Below are positions 18,722-26,624 of a stretch of 64,000 nucleotides of DNA, one piece after another; within the stretch, counting starts at the first letter, position 1, and each line of letters starts with the position of its first letter. The stretch lies in contig DUMO01000019.1 of NCBI GenBank assembly GCA_012839865.1, positions 1 to 64,000 of the forward strand. The letters run 5' to 3'. The notes under the pieces were generated by a model. The model made no database searches. It was not told the DNA's origin and worked only from the letters and a program-made list of their open reading frames with translations. The DNA comes from Clostridiaceae bacterium (GTDB lineage: Bacteria; Bacillota; Clostridia; CAYPLH01; DUMO01). The position numbers and the translations under genes were made by a program.

Positions 18722-18749
18722 TTGACTAATTGCTTCTTTGCTATATAAT
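18722..18749 (+). promoter_or_regulatory. Promoter of marR-ABC unit
   Basis: TTGACT (18722-18727), a 16-bp spacer and a perfect TATAAT (18744-18749), 84 bp before the marR start. Confidence 0.7.
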
Positions 18750-18832
18750 TTATATATGAAATATTTATATCTAAATAATTACTATTACCTTTTTTCAGGT
18801 TTTAGTTATTTAAGAGGAAAGGTTGTGACACT

Positions 18833-19252
18833 GTGGAAGAAAATGCTCTTTGGCTGGAAGTCTATCGCCTGCTCAAAAAGTCATTCTTTACAGTAAAAAA
18901 GCACTGCAGGGAAAAGCTGTCATCCTATGGGGTAACATGGCCGCAATACCATGCCTTTTACCATATAAGCGATGAAGGAACTCCTTTTAAGGAATTGGCT
19001 GACCACCTTGGTTGCAATGCCAGCAATCTGACAGGGCTCATAGACCGCATGGCAGAAAATGGATGGGTATACAGGGAACACTCAAAAAACGACAGAAGAG
19101 TATGGCTGGTCAAACTTACCGATGAAGGCCGTGAATTGAAAAACAGGCTTATTCCCATGCATATGCAAAACATTAAGGAAAGAATTTCATATCTCAGCGA
19201 GGAAGAACAGCTAACCTTAAAGGAACTGCTGACAAAGCTGATTGGAAGCTGA
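18833..19252 (+). CDS. MarR family transcriptional regulator
   Basis: A 139-aa winged-helix dimeric repressor-type protein. The DNA-recognition helix lies in FKELADHLGCNASNLTGLIDRMAENGW and the wing in REHSKNDRRVWLVKLTDEG. It starts at a GTG with GGAAAGG 10 nt upstream. The next gene, 198 bp downstream on the same strand, is an ABC exporter, so it probably controls that transporter in response to a toxic ligand. The ligand is unknown. Confidence 0.9.
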   Translation: MEENALWLEVYRLLKKSFFTVKKHCREKLSSYGVTWPQYHAFYHISDEGTPFKELADHLGCNASNLTGLIDRMAENGWVYREHSKNDRRVWLVKLTDEGRELKNRLIPMHMQNIKERISYLSEEEQLTLKELLTKLIGS

Positions 19253-19449
19253 ACCGGAAACTTTCAGGCAATCTGACGGCAGAATTCATTCATTTCATAT
19301 GGCACGAGGCCATCACCTGTAGACCGGAACAACTTACGGGCATCATGACGAAAAACTTACCTGCAGCCACCGGTATAGACCTTCACCCGGCAGCAGATGA
19401 AATTACCGGAAAAAACCGGCAAATGACAGCAAACTCATCGGAGGTATAT

Positions 19450-21183
19450 ATGAAGGATATAAAGCATCTTTTAAAATTTATTAAACCTTATAAAATTTCA
19501 TTGATTGTTACAATCCTGTGCATGGCGACAGTAACAGGAATGAACCTTGTTGCCCCCTGGATGATCAGAACCCTGATTCAAACAGTATCCGACAATATAG
19601 CCAACTATCAGAAGATATCAACCCTTTCAATTTTGGTTATAGTAATATATATATTCCGGGCAATAGCTCAATTTGGCACAAGTTATGTTTCACACTACAC
19701 TGCATGGCAATACTTGAAAGACCTACGCATTCACTTGTACAACCATATACAAAAACTGTCTTTAAAATACTTTGATGATAAACAAACCGGAGAGCTCATG
19801 TCCCGTATAATAAACGATACACGTACCTTTGAGCAGATGACTGCTCATGCAATTCCTACCATAATAGTGAATGTGCTGATGGTACTGGGTGTGTCAATCA
19901 TATTATTCTACATGAACATCCCCCTTGCATTGCTTACATTGATCCCTATACCGTTTATAGTAATCATTGTTTTGAAATTCAGTTTGATTTCCCGGCCCAA
20001 ATTCAAGGTTGCCCAGGAGAAAATAGCCGAACTTAACTCCATCCTGCAGGAAAACATCTCAGGTATAAAGGAAATCAAGGCATTTACACAGGAGGAGTAT
20101 GAAAGCAAAAGAGTGGGTGAAAAAATAACCAATGTCAGTATATATCTTTTAAAGGCTTTAAAGGTCAGCGCGGTTTTTCATCCGACCATACAGTTTTTAT
20201 CCGGGATTGGTACCGTAATTGTCATTTTTTTCGGCGGACGGCTTGCGTTGGCAGGAAAACTCCCGCTGGAAGACCTTGTGGCGTTTATATTGTATCTGGG
20301 TAATTTTTATCAACCGATAACAGCTCTTGGGCAAATAAATGAAGGTCTTCAGCAAGCTCTGGCTAGTGCGGATAGAGTGCTTGAAGTTTTAAATACACAA
20401 CCCGACATAATAGACCCGCCAAACGCTAGAGATATTAAAATAGAAGGCTCAATTGAGTTTCAGGATGTCAGCTTCATGTATATCGATTCAATACCTGTTC
20501 TCAAGAATGTCTCCTTTAAGGCAGAAGCAGGAAAAACAATAGCACTTGTCGGTCCCACCGGTGTAGGAAAAACAACAATTGCCCGCCTTATCCCGCGGTT
20601 TTATGAAGCCGGGTCTGGCAAAATACTGATAGACGGAATAGATATTAAAGACATCAAATTATCTTGTCTGAGAAAACACATAAGCATTGTTTCCCAGGAT
20701 GTTTTCCTGTTCAACGGAACGGTACTGGAAAATATACTTTACGGTAAACCAGATGCAACTTTTGACGAGGTTGTTGCCGCTGCCAAAACTGCAAATGCCC
20801 ATGATTTTATAATGAAGCTTAAAGACGGTTATAATACACACATCGGAGAGCGGGGTGTCAAACTATCCGGCGGGCAGAAACAGCGTATATCCATTGCACG
20901 AGCCGTGCTGAAGAATGCTCCGATATTAATTCTGGATGAAGCCACCTCCTCTGTTGATACTCAAACAGAAAGACTTATCCAGGATGCTTTAAATAAATTG
21001 ATGAAAAACAAAACTTCAATAGTGATTGCCCACCGTCTTTCAACAGTTGAAAATGCAAACCGCATAATAGTCCTTGAGGAAGGTTCCATCATCGAAAGCG
21101 GAAGCCATGAGGAACTTCTCAAGGCAAAGGGTCTTTACTCAAGTTTATGCGCAGCTCAGATACCCGTCAGTCTGCAGTTGTAA
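19450..21183 (+). CDS. ABC exporter, fused membrane and ATPase domains
   Basis: A 577-aa MsbA/Sav1866-type half-transporter, probably a homodimer. About six membrane helices occupy residues 10-300. The ATPase has Walker A GPTGVGKTT, Q-loop SQDVFLF, signature KLSGGQKQR, Walker B ILILDEATSSVD and H-loop IAHRLST, all canonical. The ATG at 19450 is selected for its GGAGG 6 nt upstream; the frame runs back to 19345 but those residues are polar and unlike the family. A drug or lipid export role is inferred from the adjacent MarR gene. Confidence 0.92.
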   Translation: MKDIKHLLKFIKPYKISLIVTILCMATVTGMNLVAPWMIRTLIQTVSDNIANYQKISTLSILVIVIYIFRAIAQFGTSYVSHYTAWQYLKDLRIHLYNHIQKLSLKYFDDKQTGELMSRIINDTRTFEQMTAHAIPTIIVNVLMVLGVSIILFYMNIPLALLTLIPIPFIVIIVLKFSLISRPKFKVAQEKIAELNSILQENISGIKEIKAFTQEEYESKRVGEKITNVSIYLLKALKVSAVFHPTIQFLSGIGTVIVIFFGGRLALAGKLPLEDLVAFILYLGNFYQPITALGQINEGLQQALASADRVLEVLNTQPDIIDPPNARDIKIEGSIEFQDVSFMYIDSIPVLKNVSFKAEAGKTIALVGPTGVGKTTIARLIPRFYEAGSGKILIDGIDIKDIKLSCLRKHISIVSQDVFLFNGTVLENILYGKPDATFDEVVAAAKTANAHDFIMKLKDGYNTHIGERGVKLSGGQKQRISIARAVLKNAPILILDEATSSVDTQTERLIQDALNKLMKNKTSIVIAHRLSTVENANRIIVLEEGSIIESGSHEELLKAKGLYSSLCAAQIPVSLQL

Positions 21184-21287
21184 AACCAAGGTAATTACGA
21201 CTTTTTTGAAACAGAATGCAGTAAACTTAGTACATGCAAAATTGAGGAAGAGCAGCCTTGTCAAAGGCAGGATTCTTTTCATTACGA

Positions 21288-21323
21288 AGGGCACCTCCGG
21301 GAAATTTCGGTTGGAGGCGCCCT
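21288..21323 (+). terminator. Hairpin terminator after ABC exporter
   Basis: AGGGC and CCTCC pair with GGAGG and GCCCT around an AT-rich loop, followed by TTATTG. It lies in the convergent gap before the DUF3810 gene. The T-tract is imperfect. Confidence 0.65.
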
Positions 21324-21388
21324 TTATTGTAAAAATTTTTATAACAATGGCTTAAGATATTCTTTATTTTAACAGAAATTCAAATTTA

Positions 21389-22516
21389 TCAATTGCTCAA
21401 ATTCTTCAATCTGTACTCGGCAATTAAAAGATCCACCATTCTTCCGTAGCTTCTCACGCCGTCCTGCTGGTTGTTGGATTTAAGATAAATATCATTTATG
21501 TCATTTGAAATATCGCCTATTATAGTGTCATATTTTCTGGAAAAACTGCTTATGGCCTCAAAGTCTCTTTTTATTCCCTCGCTGAGTTTGGCATATAATT
21601 CGTTATATTTGTCTATGCTGCTCCTTCTGACCGCGTCAAGCAGGTTGTCCAGAGCCATCAGTGTGCCGGAATATTGAAAGTCAGCATCCGGATGCGCATT
21701 GCATGCAAGATATGATATGTAATTTGCTTCATCCTCTCTTGCAAATCCCCTTTGGTGTGCCATCTCATGACAGGCGGTACACGGAAGATATGATTCAGGA
21801 ATTTCCATATTTACATTGGCTTCACCTGTAAATGGAAAGTACACTCCCCAAATTTCGGTATATGACATCACCTTTGAAAGCAATACTCCTTTAGGTCTCC
21901 CAAACTTCCCCTTAAGTTCGGGGTATGTGTCGGAAATCAGGTCATATCCTTCACCTGCTCTCTGCAGGACTTCCTTTCGGGAGCTCTCCAGCTTCATTAC
22001 ACCTTCACCGTTTTCCAAAACCCGGGTTCTGAGTTCATTTGCCCTTTTTATCATGTAATCCGTAGTATCAGCCAGCTCATCAACAGTAGCAGGCTTTACC
22101 TCAAGGCCGGACAAATTGGAAAAAGGCTGGCGATGGTAATTCAGCCCCCACAAAATCAAAAAACCGAAATAAACTGCCGAAACAAAAATAATAATGTTCG
22201 AAATTGAATTGAGAATATGATATTTTTTATCACGGGAATGCCTGAAAATCCTTACGATGATACTGATTAACGTTACCAGCAAAAAAGCTGCTGCAGCTAA
22301 AACCAGTACTTCCGCCAGTGAGAAGGGCAATATCCCGGTGAGAATACTAAGCCCTTGTCCTATCAGCCTGTAAAATACACCGGAATAATACTTCTCAATT
22401 ATTTCGGGTGAATTTGCAGATAGATTGGTTAATAAAATTCCCAATGGGATAAGCAGCGCCCATAATAACTTTTTGGCTTTAAACCTTTTTCTTGGAATCA
22501 TTAGCGATGTTAACAA
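21389..22516 (-). CDS. DUF3810 membrane protein with zinc-peptidase motif
   Basis: A protein of about 375 aa. Three hydrophobic helices fill residues 15-130, and the rest is a soluble domain with CHEMAHQRGFAREDEANYISYLAC, an HExxH...E motif typical of gluzincin-like metallopeptidases. This matches the DUF3810 family, whose substrate is unknown. Start choice is uncertain: a TTG at 22516 has AGGT 7 nt upstream, and an ATG at 22501 is 15 bp downstream. It stands alone, with convergent genes on the left. Confidence 0.85.
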   Translation of the reverse strand: MLTSLMIPRKRFKAKKLLWALLIPLGILLTNLSANSPEIIEKYYSGVFYRLIGQGLSILTGILPFSLAEVLVLAAAAFLLVTLISIIVRIFRHSRDKKYHILNSISNIIIFVSAVYFGFLILWGLNYHRQPFSNLSGLEVKPATVDELADTTDYMIKRANELRTRVLENGEGVMKLESSRKEVLQRAGEGYDLISDTYPELKGKFGRPKGVLLSKVMSYTEIWGVYFPFTGEANVNMEIPESYLPCTACHEMAHQRGFAREDEANYISYLACNAHPDADFQYSGTLMALDNLLDAVRRSSIDKYNELYAKLSEGIKRDFEAISSFSRKYDTIIGDISNDINDIYLKSNNQQDGVRSYGRMVDLLIAEYRLKNLSN

Positions 22517-22694
22517 AACGGTTACCTACTTTCATTGTTTAGTGAACTACCAATGTTTCATTGGGACAGTCACAGTCATAAAACTGTAACATGCTCAAGT
22601 AAACTTCCGCACTGTCAACCTTTCGGTATCGACGATTGCAAAAACCAGGTTTTGTGGAATTAATTGCATCTTATATAATATTATATATGTTTAC

Positions 22695-22723
22695 ATAAGT
22701 TATTTTCAAGTAAAATAACTTAT
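22695..22723. promoter_or_regulatory. Perfect 12-bp inverted repeat, possible operator
   Basis: ATAAGTTATTTT (22695-22706) and AAAATAACTTAT (22712-22723) are separated by 5 nt. It has no T-tract, so an operator or stabilising hairpin is likelier than a terminator. Confidence 0.4.
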
Positions 22724-22912
22724 ATTCTGTATGTGTTTTGTCCAGGAAACCAAAGCTGCAAAAAAATTTTGCATATTCATAAGTATACTATAAAATTGCT
22801 ATATAATGCATGCCATTTTCAAATACATCCATATGCATTATTTGTTACTGCCCGGAAGTTCTTCTTTATCACATATACAATAAGCCCTGCAATCCTTTCC
22901 TTCACCAAAGTT

Positions 22913-22940
22913 ACCATATCAGGCAATGCTGCATATAATG
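22913..22940 (+). promoter_or_regulatory. Possible sigma-K type promoter
   Basis: AC at 22913-22914, a 17-bp spacer, then CATATAATG (22932-22940), which differs from the Bacillus sigma-K -10 consensus CATANNNTA at one position. In B. subtilis tgl is a late mother-cell gene, which fits, but such a short motif can occur by chance. Confidence 0.35.
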
Positions 22941-23035
22941 GATTATGACGCTACGGATTACCCGTCGGTATATAAAAGATGGGAAGCAGCAAAGTTTGGG
23001 TTTAATAAACATATTAAAATTTAGGAGAGATATTT

Positions 23036-24001
23036 ATGTTTGGCAGCGGTCTTAATGCAAGCTCCCTTGATATTTTTAGGAAAAATAAAGGGAACGATAA
23101 ATTAAAAAGATATTTTCTAAGACTTGTCATAAATGACAGGAATAAAGCAACAAGGCTCATAAACGATGAAAACCTGCAATTTGGTACACTGTATGTTCTT
23201 TTGCCGCTAATAAAGAAGTATGGCAGTATTTTGAAACTTAACGAAAGAAATGCTTGCGCTCTGGAAGCAGTAGATATAATTACGGGAAGGAAAAGCAGTA
23301 AAATATCGCTCCTCGAAAAAAACAACAAGCAATTACTACATAAGACACTGGTTTGGATTTTGGGTACCGGATATGCCGATGACGGACTGAATGACCGGTA
23401 CGATGAAATTATTGACTCTACCGGAATTTTGCTTGTTAAACGCTACAAGGACAAATCACTCCTAAATTTGATGATTGACATTGTTTTTAACCGGAACAGG
23501 AGAGATGCTTACATTCACGATCTTCTGTGGAGCATATTTGAAACCCGGGACCCGCAGGTTCTTGTCATGATTTCCAGATACCTTGATTCAGGCAATACCA
23601 AAGATTCTGAGCTTGCTCATAAACTTCTCTGGTTTGTACCTTCCAAAGACGGCAAGCGCAGTGCAGCCATTCCAAAAAGCCATGGCACCGTGACAGGCTG
23701 GGTACAGGATAATATGCCATTTTTAGAGTATACCGGTGAAAGTTTTCAGCAAACACCCAACCCTGCCCCCTTCACCGTCTCTCTGATCAGAAAGTATCTG
23801 TGCAAGCCCGCCCAAGGTCCAGATTACGAAGGAAAAACCAGGGCACAGGATGACTTTAACCGTCTGGATCCAATCACCCAGGAGCAATTGGCAAATTATT
23901 CATATTGGTTATACAGGAAAAACTGGAATTTATGGGACAGGTGGATGCATCTGCCTGTCGGGGATCAAGTACGGATAGCAAAATCGGGAGGTCTATTATG
24001 A
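23036..24001 (+). CDS. Unknown protein translationally coupled to tgl
   Basis: A 321-aa soluble protein I do not recognise. AGGAGAG lies upstream of the ATG. The N-terminal two-thirds looks like helical repeats (HEAT-like spacing: KRYFLRLVINDRNKATRLIN, LVWILGTGYADDG, LLNLMIDIVFNRNRRDAYIHD, VLVMISRYLDSGNTKDSELA). The last third is rich in Trp, Tyr and Pro (YSYWLYRKNWNLWDRWMHLP). No signal peptide or membrane helix is visible. Its stop overlaps the tgl start as ATGA, so the two proteins are probably made together during sporulation. A coat-assembly partner or substrate adaptor of the transglutaminase is a reasonable inference, not a demonstrated role. Confidence 0.85.
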   Translation: MFGSGLNASSLDIFRKNKGNDKLKRYFLRLVINDRNKATRLINDENLQFGTLYVLLPLIKKYGSILKLNERNACALEAVDIITGRKSSKISLLEKNNKQLLHKTLVWILGTGYADDGLNDRYDEIIDSTGILLVKRYKDKSLLNLMIDIVFNRNRRDAYIHDLLWSIFETRDPQVLVMISRYLDSGNTKDSELAHKLLWFVPSKDGKRSAAIPKSHGTVTGWVQDNMPFLEYTGESFQQTPNPAPFTVSLIRKYLCKPAQGPDYEGKTRAQDDFNRLDPITQEQLANYSYWLYRKNWNLWDRWMHLPVGDQVRIAKSGGLL

Positions 24002-24804
24002 TTTATATAAATGGAAGTCCGATAACTCTTAATACCATTTCAGGCAGCTACCCTCCGGGTTCCGTTGAAGGGGAAACTCTAAAGAGGATTTCGTCAAGCA
24101 ATTTTGCCTACCGCTTTGATTCAATGGAACAGTTGGAGTTTGAACTTAAGCTGCGCAAAAACATAGTCCATGCAGCCATTGCGCTGCACCGGAGCAGGTT
24201 TTCCTTTGAAACCTTCAGAAGCTCAAGATGCAATCCAAAATACTGGGAACGGACAGCCAATGGAGGTTTTTTGCTCAATCCCGGTGTGTCCGGCTATGAG
24301 GCAATAGCAGATATTTACAGAAGCGGGCACAGATACGGCACCGAATGTGCCACAGCCATTGTAATAGTATACTATGGTGCATTGGTTGAAACATTCCCCG
24401 AGCAGCTTTTTAATGCCCTGTTTCCAAGAATTTACCTGATGGACTGGCAAAACCTGAACCCAACTTTGGGCATCAGATACGTAAGAAGAGTTCCTGACTT
24501 CCTTCCGGGAGACTGTCTTTACATCAAGAATCCTGATGTTGACCCCCTGACTCCCGAATTTCAGGGCGAAAATATAATAGATCTGGGCAATGGCACATAT
24601 TACGGCCATGGTATAGGAATTCAAACAATTGAACGGTTTATAGAAGTTTTAAACAGTTACAGGATTGAAGGCTCACAAACATCAGCTTATCTTCTGGATT
24701 CTGCAACAAGGCCTGATATTGAAGGTTTGGGCGATGAATATCATAAATACCAGACCGGCAGCTACATGCGGTTTTATAGACCAGCCCAAAGGCTGAGCGT
24801 ATAG
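23998..24804 (+). CDS. tgl: Protein-glutamine gamma-glutamyltransferase (spore coat)
   Basis: A 268-aa transglutaminase like B. subtilis Tgl, which cross-links coat proteins such as GerQ by joining Gln and Lys side chains. The signature TECATAIVIVYYGAL places the catalytic Cys at residue 117 (116 in B. subtilis). Other matching blocks are FELKLRKNIVHAAIALHRS, PGDCLYIKNPDVDP, GENIIDLGNGTYYGHG and SAYLLDSATRPDI. The ATG at 23998 has GGGAGG 6 nt upstream and overlaps the previous stop by 4 nt. The C-terminus extends about 20 residues beyond the B. subtilis protein. Confidence 0.95.
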   Translation: MIYINGSPITLNTISGSYPPGSVEGETLKRISSSNFAYRFDSMEQLEFELKLRKNIVHAAIALHRSRFSFETFRSSRCNPKYWERTANGGFLLNPGVSGYEAIADIYRSGHRYGTECATAIVIVYYGALVETFPEQLFNALFPRIYLMDWQNLNPTLGIRYVRRVPDFLPGDCLYIKNPDVDPLTPEFQGENIIDLGNGTYYGHGIGIQTIERFIEVLNSYRIEGSQTSAYLLDSATRPDIEGLGDEYHKYQTGSYMRFYRPAQRLSV

Positions 24805-24828
24805 CTGAATGCAGTAAAAATAAAAAAA

Positions 24829-24889
24829 ACATCTCCAATACTGCACTACAGTACCAGTAAACAGCAGTATTGGAGATGTCTTTTTTTTT
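24829..24889 (+). terminator. Strong Rho-independent terminator after tgl
   Basis: ACATCTCCAATACTG (24829-24843) pairs exactly with CAGTATTGGAGATGT (24865-24879), followed by C and nine T. An A-run before the stem lets it also serve the convergent TPM gene. Confidence 0.93.
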
Positions 24890-24933
24890 CTACTGCAAAA
24901 GCAGCCAGGAAGAATTACTCGATAAGAAGAAGC

Positions 24934-25692
24934 TTACCATTTTCGTGAACTTCCACCGCCACCTCCGCTTCCGCCGCCTCCCCGGTAGCTTCCACCGCCA
25001 CCAAAGCCACCGCGTCCGCCCCGGCCGCCACGGTTGTTAAAAAATGCTATCAACAGAAATCTTGTTATGCTTCCCCGCAGAAATATCCAATCTATCAGGA
25101 GAAATATTATTATTGCTATTATGCCAAACAGTTGCATTCGATCCTCGTTGTCACCATAAGCAGGAGAAGGAATGTCCTCCGTCATTTCTCCTTCTATTCC
25201 ATATTCTTTATACACTTCATTCAAAATTGCCTGAAATCCAGATTTTATTCCAAGAGAAAAATTGCCTTCCTTAAAATGGGGAATCATGTAGTTATCCTGT
25301 ATTCTTCCGGTTTTGGCATCCGGCAGGGCTCCTTCTAGCCCATAGCCAACCTCAATGCGTGACTGCCTGTCATTTACGGCAAGAAGAATCAAAACACCGT
25401 TATTTTTTTGCTTATCGCCTATTCCCCATCCTCTGAGAATTGACAAGGCCACATCTTCTATCGGCTCATCATTCAAAGTATCTATTGCAACCACAACAAT
25501 TTGTGCACCTGTTTCCCTTGCCAGAGGGACTGCCCGGCTCATTATATACTGCTCTGTACTGCTGTCAATCACACCTGCAAAATCATTTACATAAAACTCA
25601 TTCGTCGGTTGTGGAACGTTGAAGGCAAATACAGGTGCGGCAAAAAGCAGGATACATAATACCAGGGCAACCGTGCACAGTATTTTTTTCAT
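24934..25692 (-). CDS. TPM domain membrane protein (YgcG-like)
   Basis: A protein of about 252 aa: signal peptide (MKKILCTVALVLCILLFAAPVFA), TPM domain from NEFYVNDFAGVID through GVLILLAVNDRQSRIEVGYGLEGALPD, one membrane helix (IIAIIIFLLIDWIFL), then a glycine-rich tail ending GGGGSSRKW. The fold suits a membrane-attached extracytoplasmic domain. TPM proteins commonly sit beside LemA, as here, with LemA just upstream; the pair's biochemical function is unsettled. Start at 25692 (GGAG 7 nt upstream); the adjacent ATG at 25695 is possible. Confidence 0.9.
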   Translation of the reverse strand: MKKILCTVALVLCILLFAAPVFAFNVPQPTNEFYVNDFAGVIDSSTEQYIMSRAVPLARETGAQIVVVAIDTLNDEPIEDVALSILRGWGIGDKQKNNGVLILLAVNDRQSRIEVGYGLEGALPDAKTGRIQDNYMIPHFKEGNFSLGIKSGFQAILNEVYKEYGIEGEMTEDIPSPAYGDNEDRMQLFGIIAIIIFLLIDWIFLRGSITRFLLIAFFNNRGGRGGRGGFGGGGSYRGGGGSGGGGGSSRKW

Positions 25693-25696
25693 CATT

Positions 25697-25861
25697 TCAC
25701 TCCTCATCATTACTTATTATGTCGATAAAAAATGGAAGCACGAACACCCCACCGCCATTTTTACAGGCTTCAAACGGAAATCTCCAAAGATTGCCCAGTC
25801 CGATTGCAGCTCCGGCTGCTGCAAAAATAAAGCTTTTCCTGCTTCGCTAAACTTCTTTCAT
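25697..25861 (-). pseudogene. N-terminal remnant of a sodium:neurotransmitter symporter family gene
   Basis: A 55-codon frame on the minus strand reads M-K-E-V-stop-R-S-R, then KSFIFAAAGAAIGLGNLWRF, PFEACKNGGGVFVLPFFI, and terminates after NDEE. This is the TM1 signature of NSS/SNF transporters, including the sodium-site segment AAAGxAxGLGNxWRFP and the NGGG motif. GGAGG precedes the ATG by 6 nt. A TAG at codon 5, where relatives often have Trp, and loss of everything after about 50 residues make it a clear remnant. It fills the gap between lemA and the TPM gene. Confidence 0.85.
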
Positions 25862-25908
25862 AAGACGGCCTCCGGATGTCCCTTAAGACTGCCCATTGTT
25901 ATATATCT

Positions 25909-26472
25909 TTAGAATTCAACCTTGGGTGCTTCCTTTGCACCTTCATCTGCTTCAAAATACTCTACAGGCTCGAAACCCATCAACCTTGCAAATATAACTG
26001 TAGGAAACCTTCTTATTGATGTATTATAGTCTCTTGCCACATTATTATAATCTCTTCTTGCATTGGCCAGTCTGTTTTCAGTGCCTGCCAGGTTGTCGCT
26101 CAAATCTATGAAGACAGCATCAGCCTTAAGCTGCGGGTAGTTTTCGACAACTACAAGAAGCCTCGAGAGAGCATTTGAAAGCTCGGAACTGGCCTCAGCC
26201 TTTTCTCCAATGGAACCGGCTCCTATAAGTTTTGAGCGGGCATCGGCAATGGCGGTTAAAATCTCACTCTCATGGGCGGCATAACCCTTTACGGTCGCCA
26301 CAAGGTTGGGAATAAGGTCATTTCTTCTTTGCAGATTATTATCTATTTCACTTAATGCATTTTGAACAATCTCCTGCTTTCCGACAAGACTGTTGTATGA
26401 ACCTATAACAGACAAAACCATTATAAGAACAATTACTCCTATAACAATCAATGCAATAGTTCCTTTTTTCAT
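25909..26472 (-). CDS. lemA: LemA family protein
   Basis: A 187-aa membrane-anchored helical protein. One N-terminal helix (IALIVIGVIVLIMVLSVIGSY) is followed by the LemA core (NSLVGKQEIVQNALSEIDNNLQRRNDLIPNL in sequence blocks; later RRDYNNVARDYNTSIRRFP and a GFEPVEYFEA end). The ATG at 26472 is chosen since AAAGGGG lies about 10 nt upstream. It precedes the TPM gene on the same strand, a common pairing; the function is unknown. Confidence 0.93.
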   Translation of the reverse strand: MKKGTIALIVIGVIVLIMVLSVIGSYNSLVGKQEIVQNALSEIDNNLQRRNDLIPNLVATVKGYAAHESEILTAIADARSKLIGAGSIGEKAEASSELSNALSRLLVVVENYPQLKADAVFIDLSDNLAGTENRLANARRDYNNVARDYNTSIRRFPTVIFARLMGFEPVEYFEADEGAKEAPKVEF

Positions 26473-26624
26473 TTTAAGCAAATCCCCTTTCTAAGTTACA
26501 TGATATTCCCCTGCCTGATAATAAAATCAGGTTTTCTATACGTTACCACAATCAATATACTTTGTAACAAATAATTCTATCACCATTATTTTATAGCCGG
26601 GCAAAGCAATTTACCTATGACTAA

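Larger units (their letters stand above)
18431..18832. other. Divergent intergenic region sbcD / marR
   Basis: About 400 bp without a gene. It contains a GC-rich imperfect inverted repeat (18642-18711) and a good sigma-A promoter reading toward marR (18722-18749). Confidence 0.6.
22517..23035. other. Intergenic region, 519 bp
   Basis: AT-rich divergent spacer. It contains a 12-bp perfect inverted repeat ATAAGTTATTTT/AAAATAACTTAT (22695-22723) and, nearer the plus-strand gene, a possible sporulation-type promoter (22913-22940). A 71-codon open frame at 22733-22948 has no convincing start or composition and is not called. Confidence 0.5.

Noticed and set aside
22733-22948. 71-codon open frame in the tgl upstream region
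   Set aside because: No ribosome site, and it overlaps the candidate promoter.
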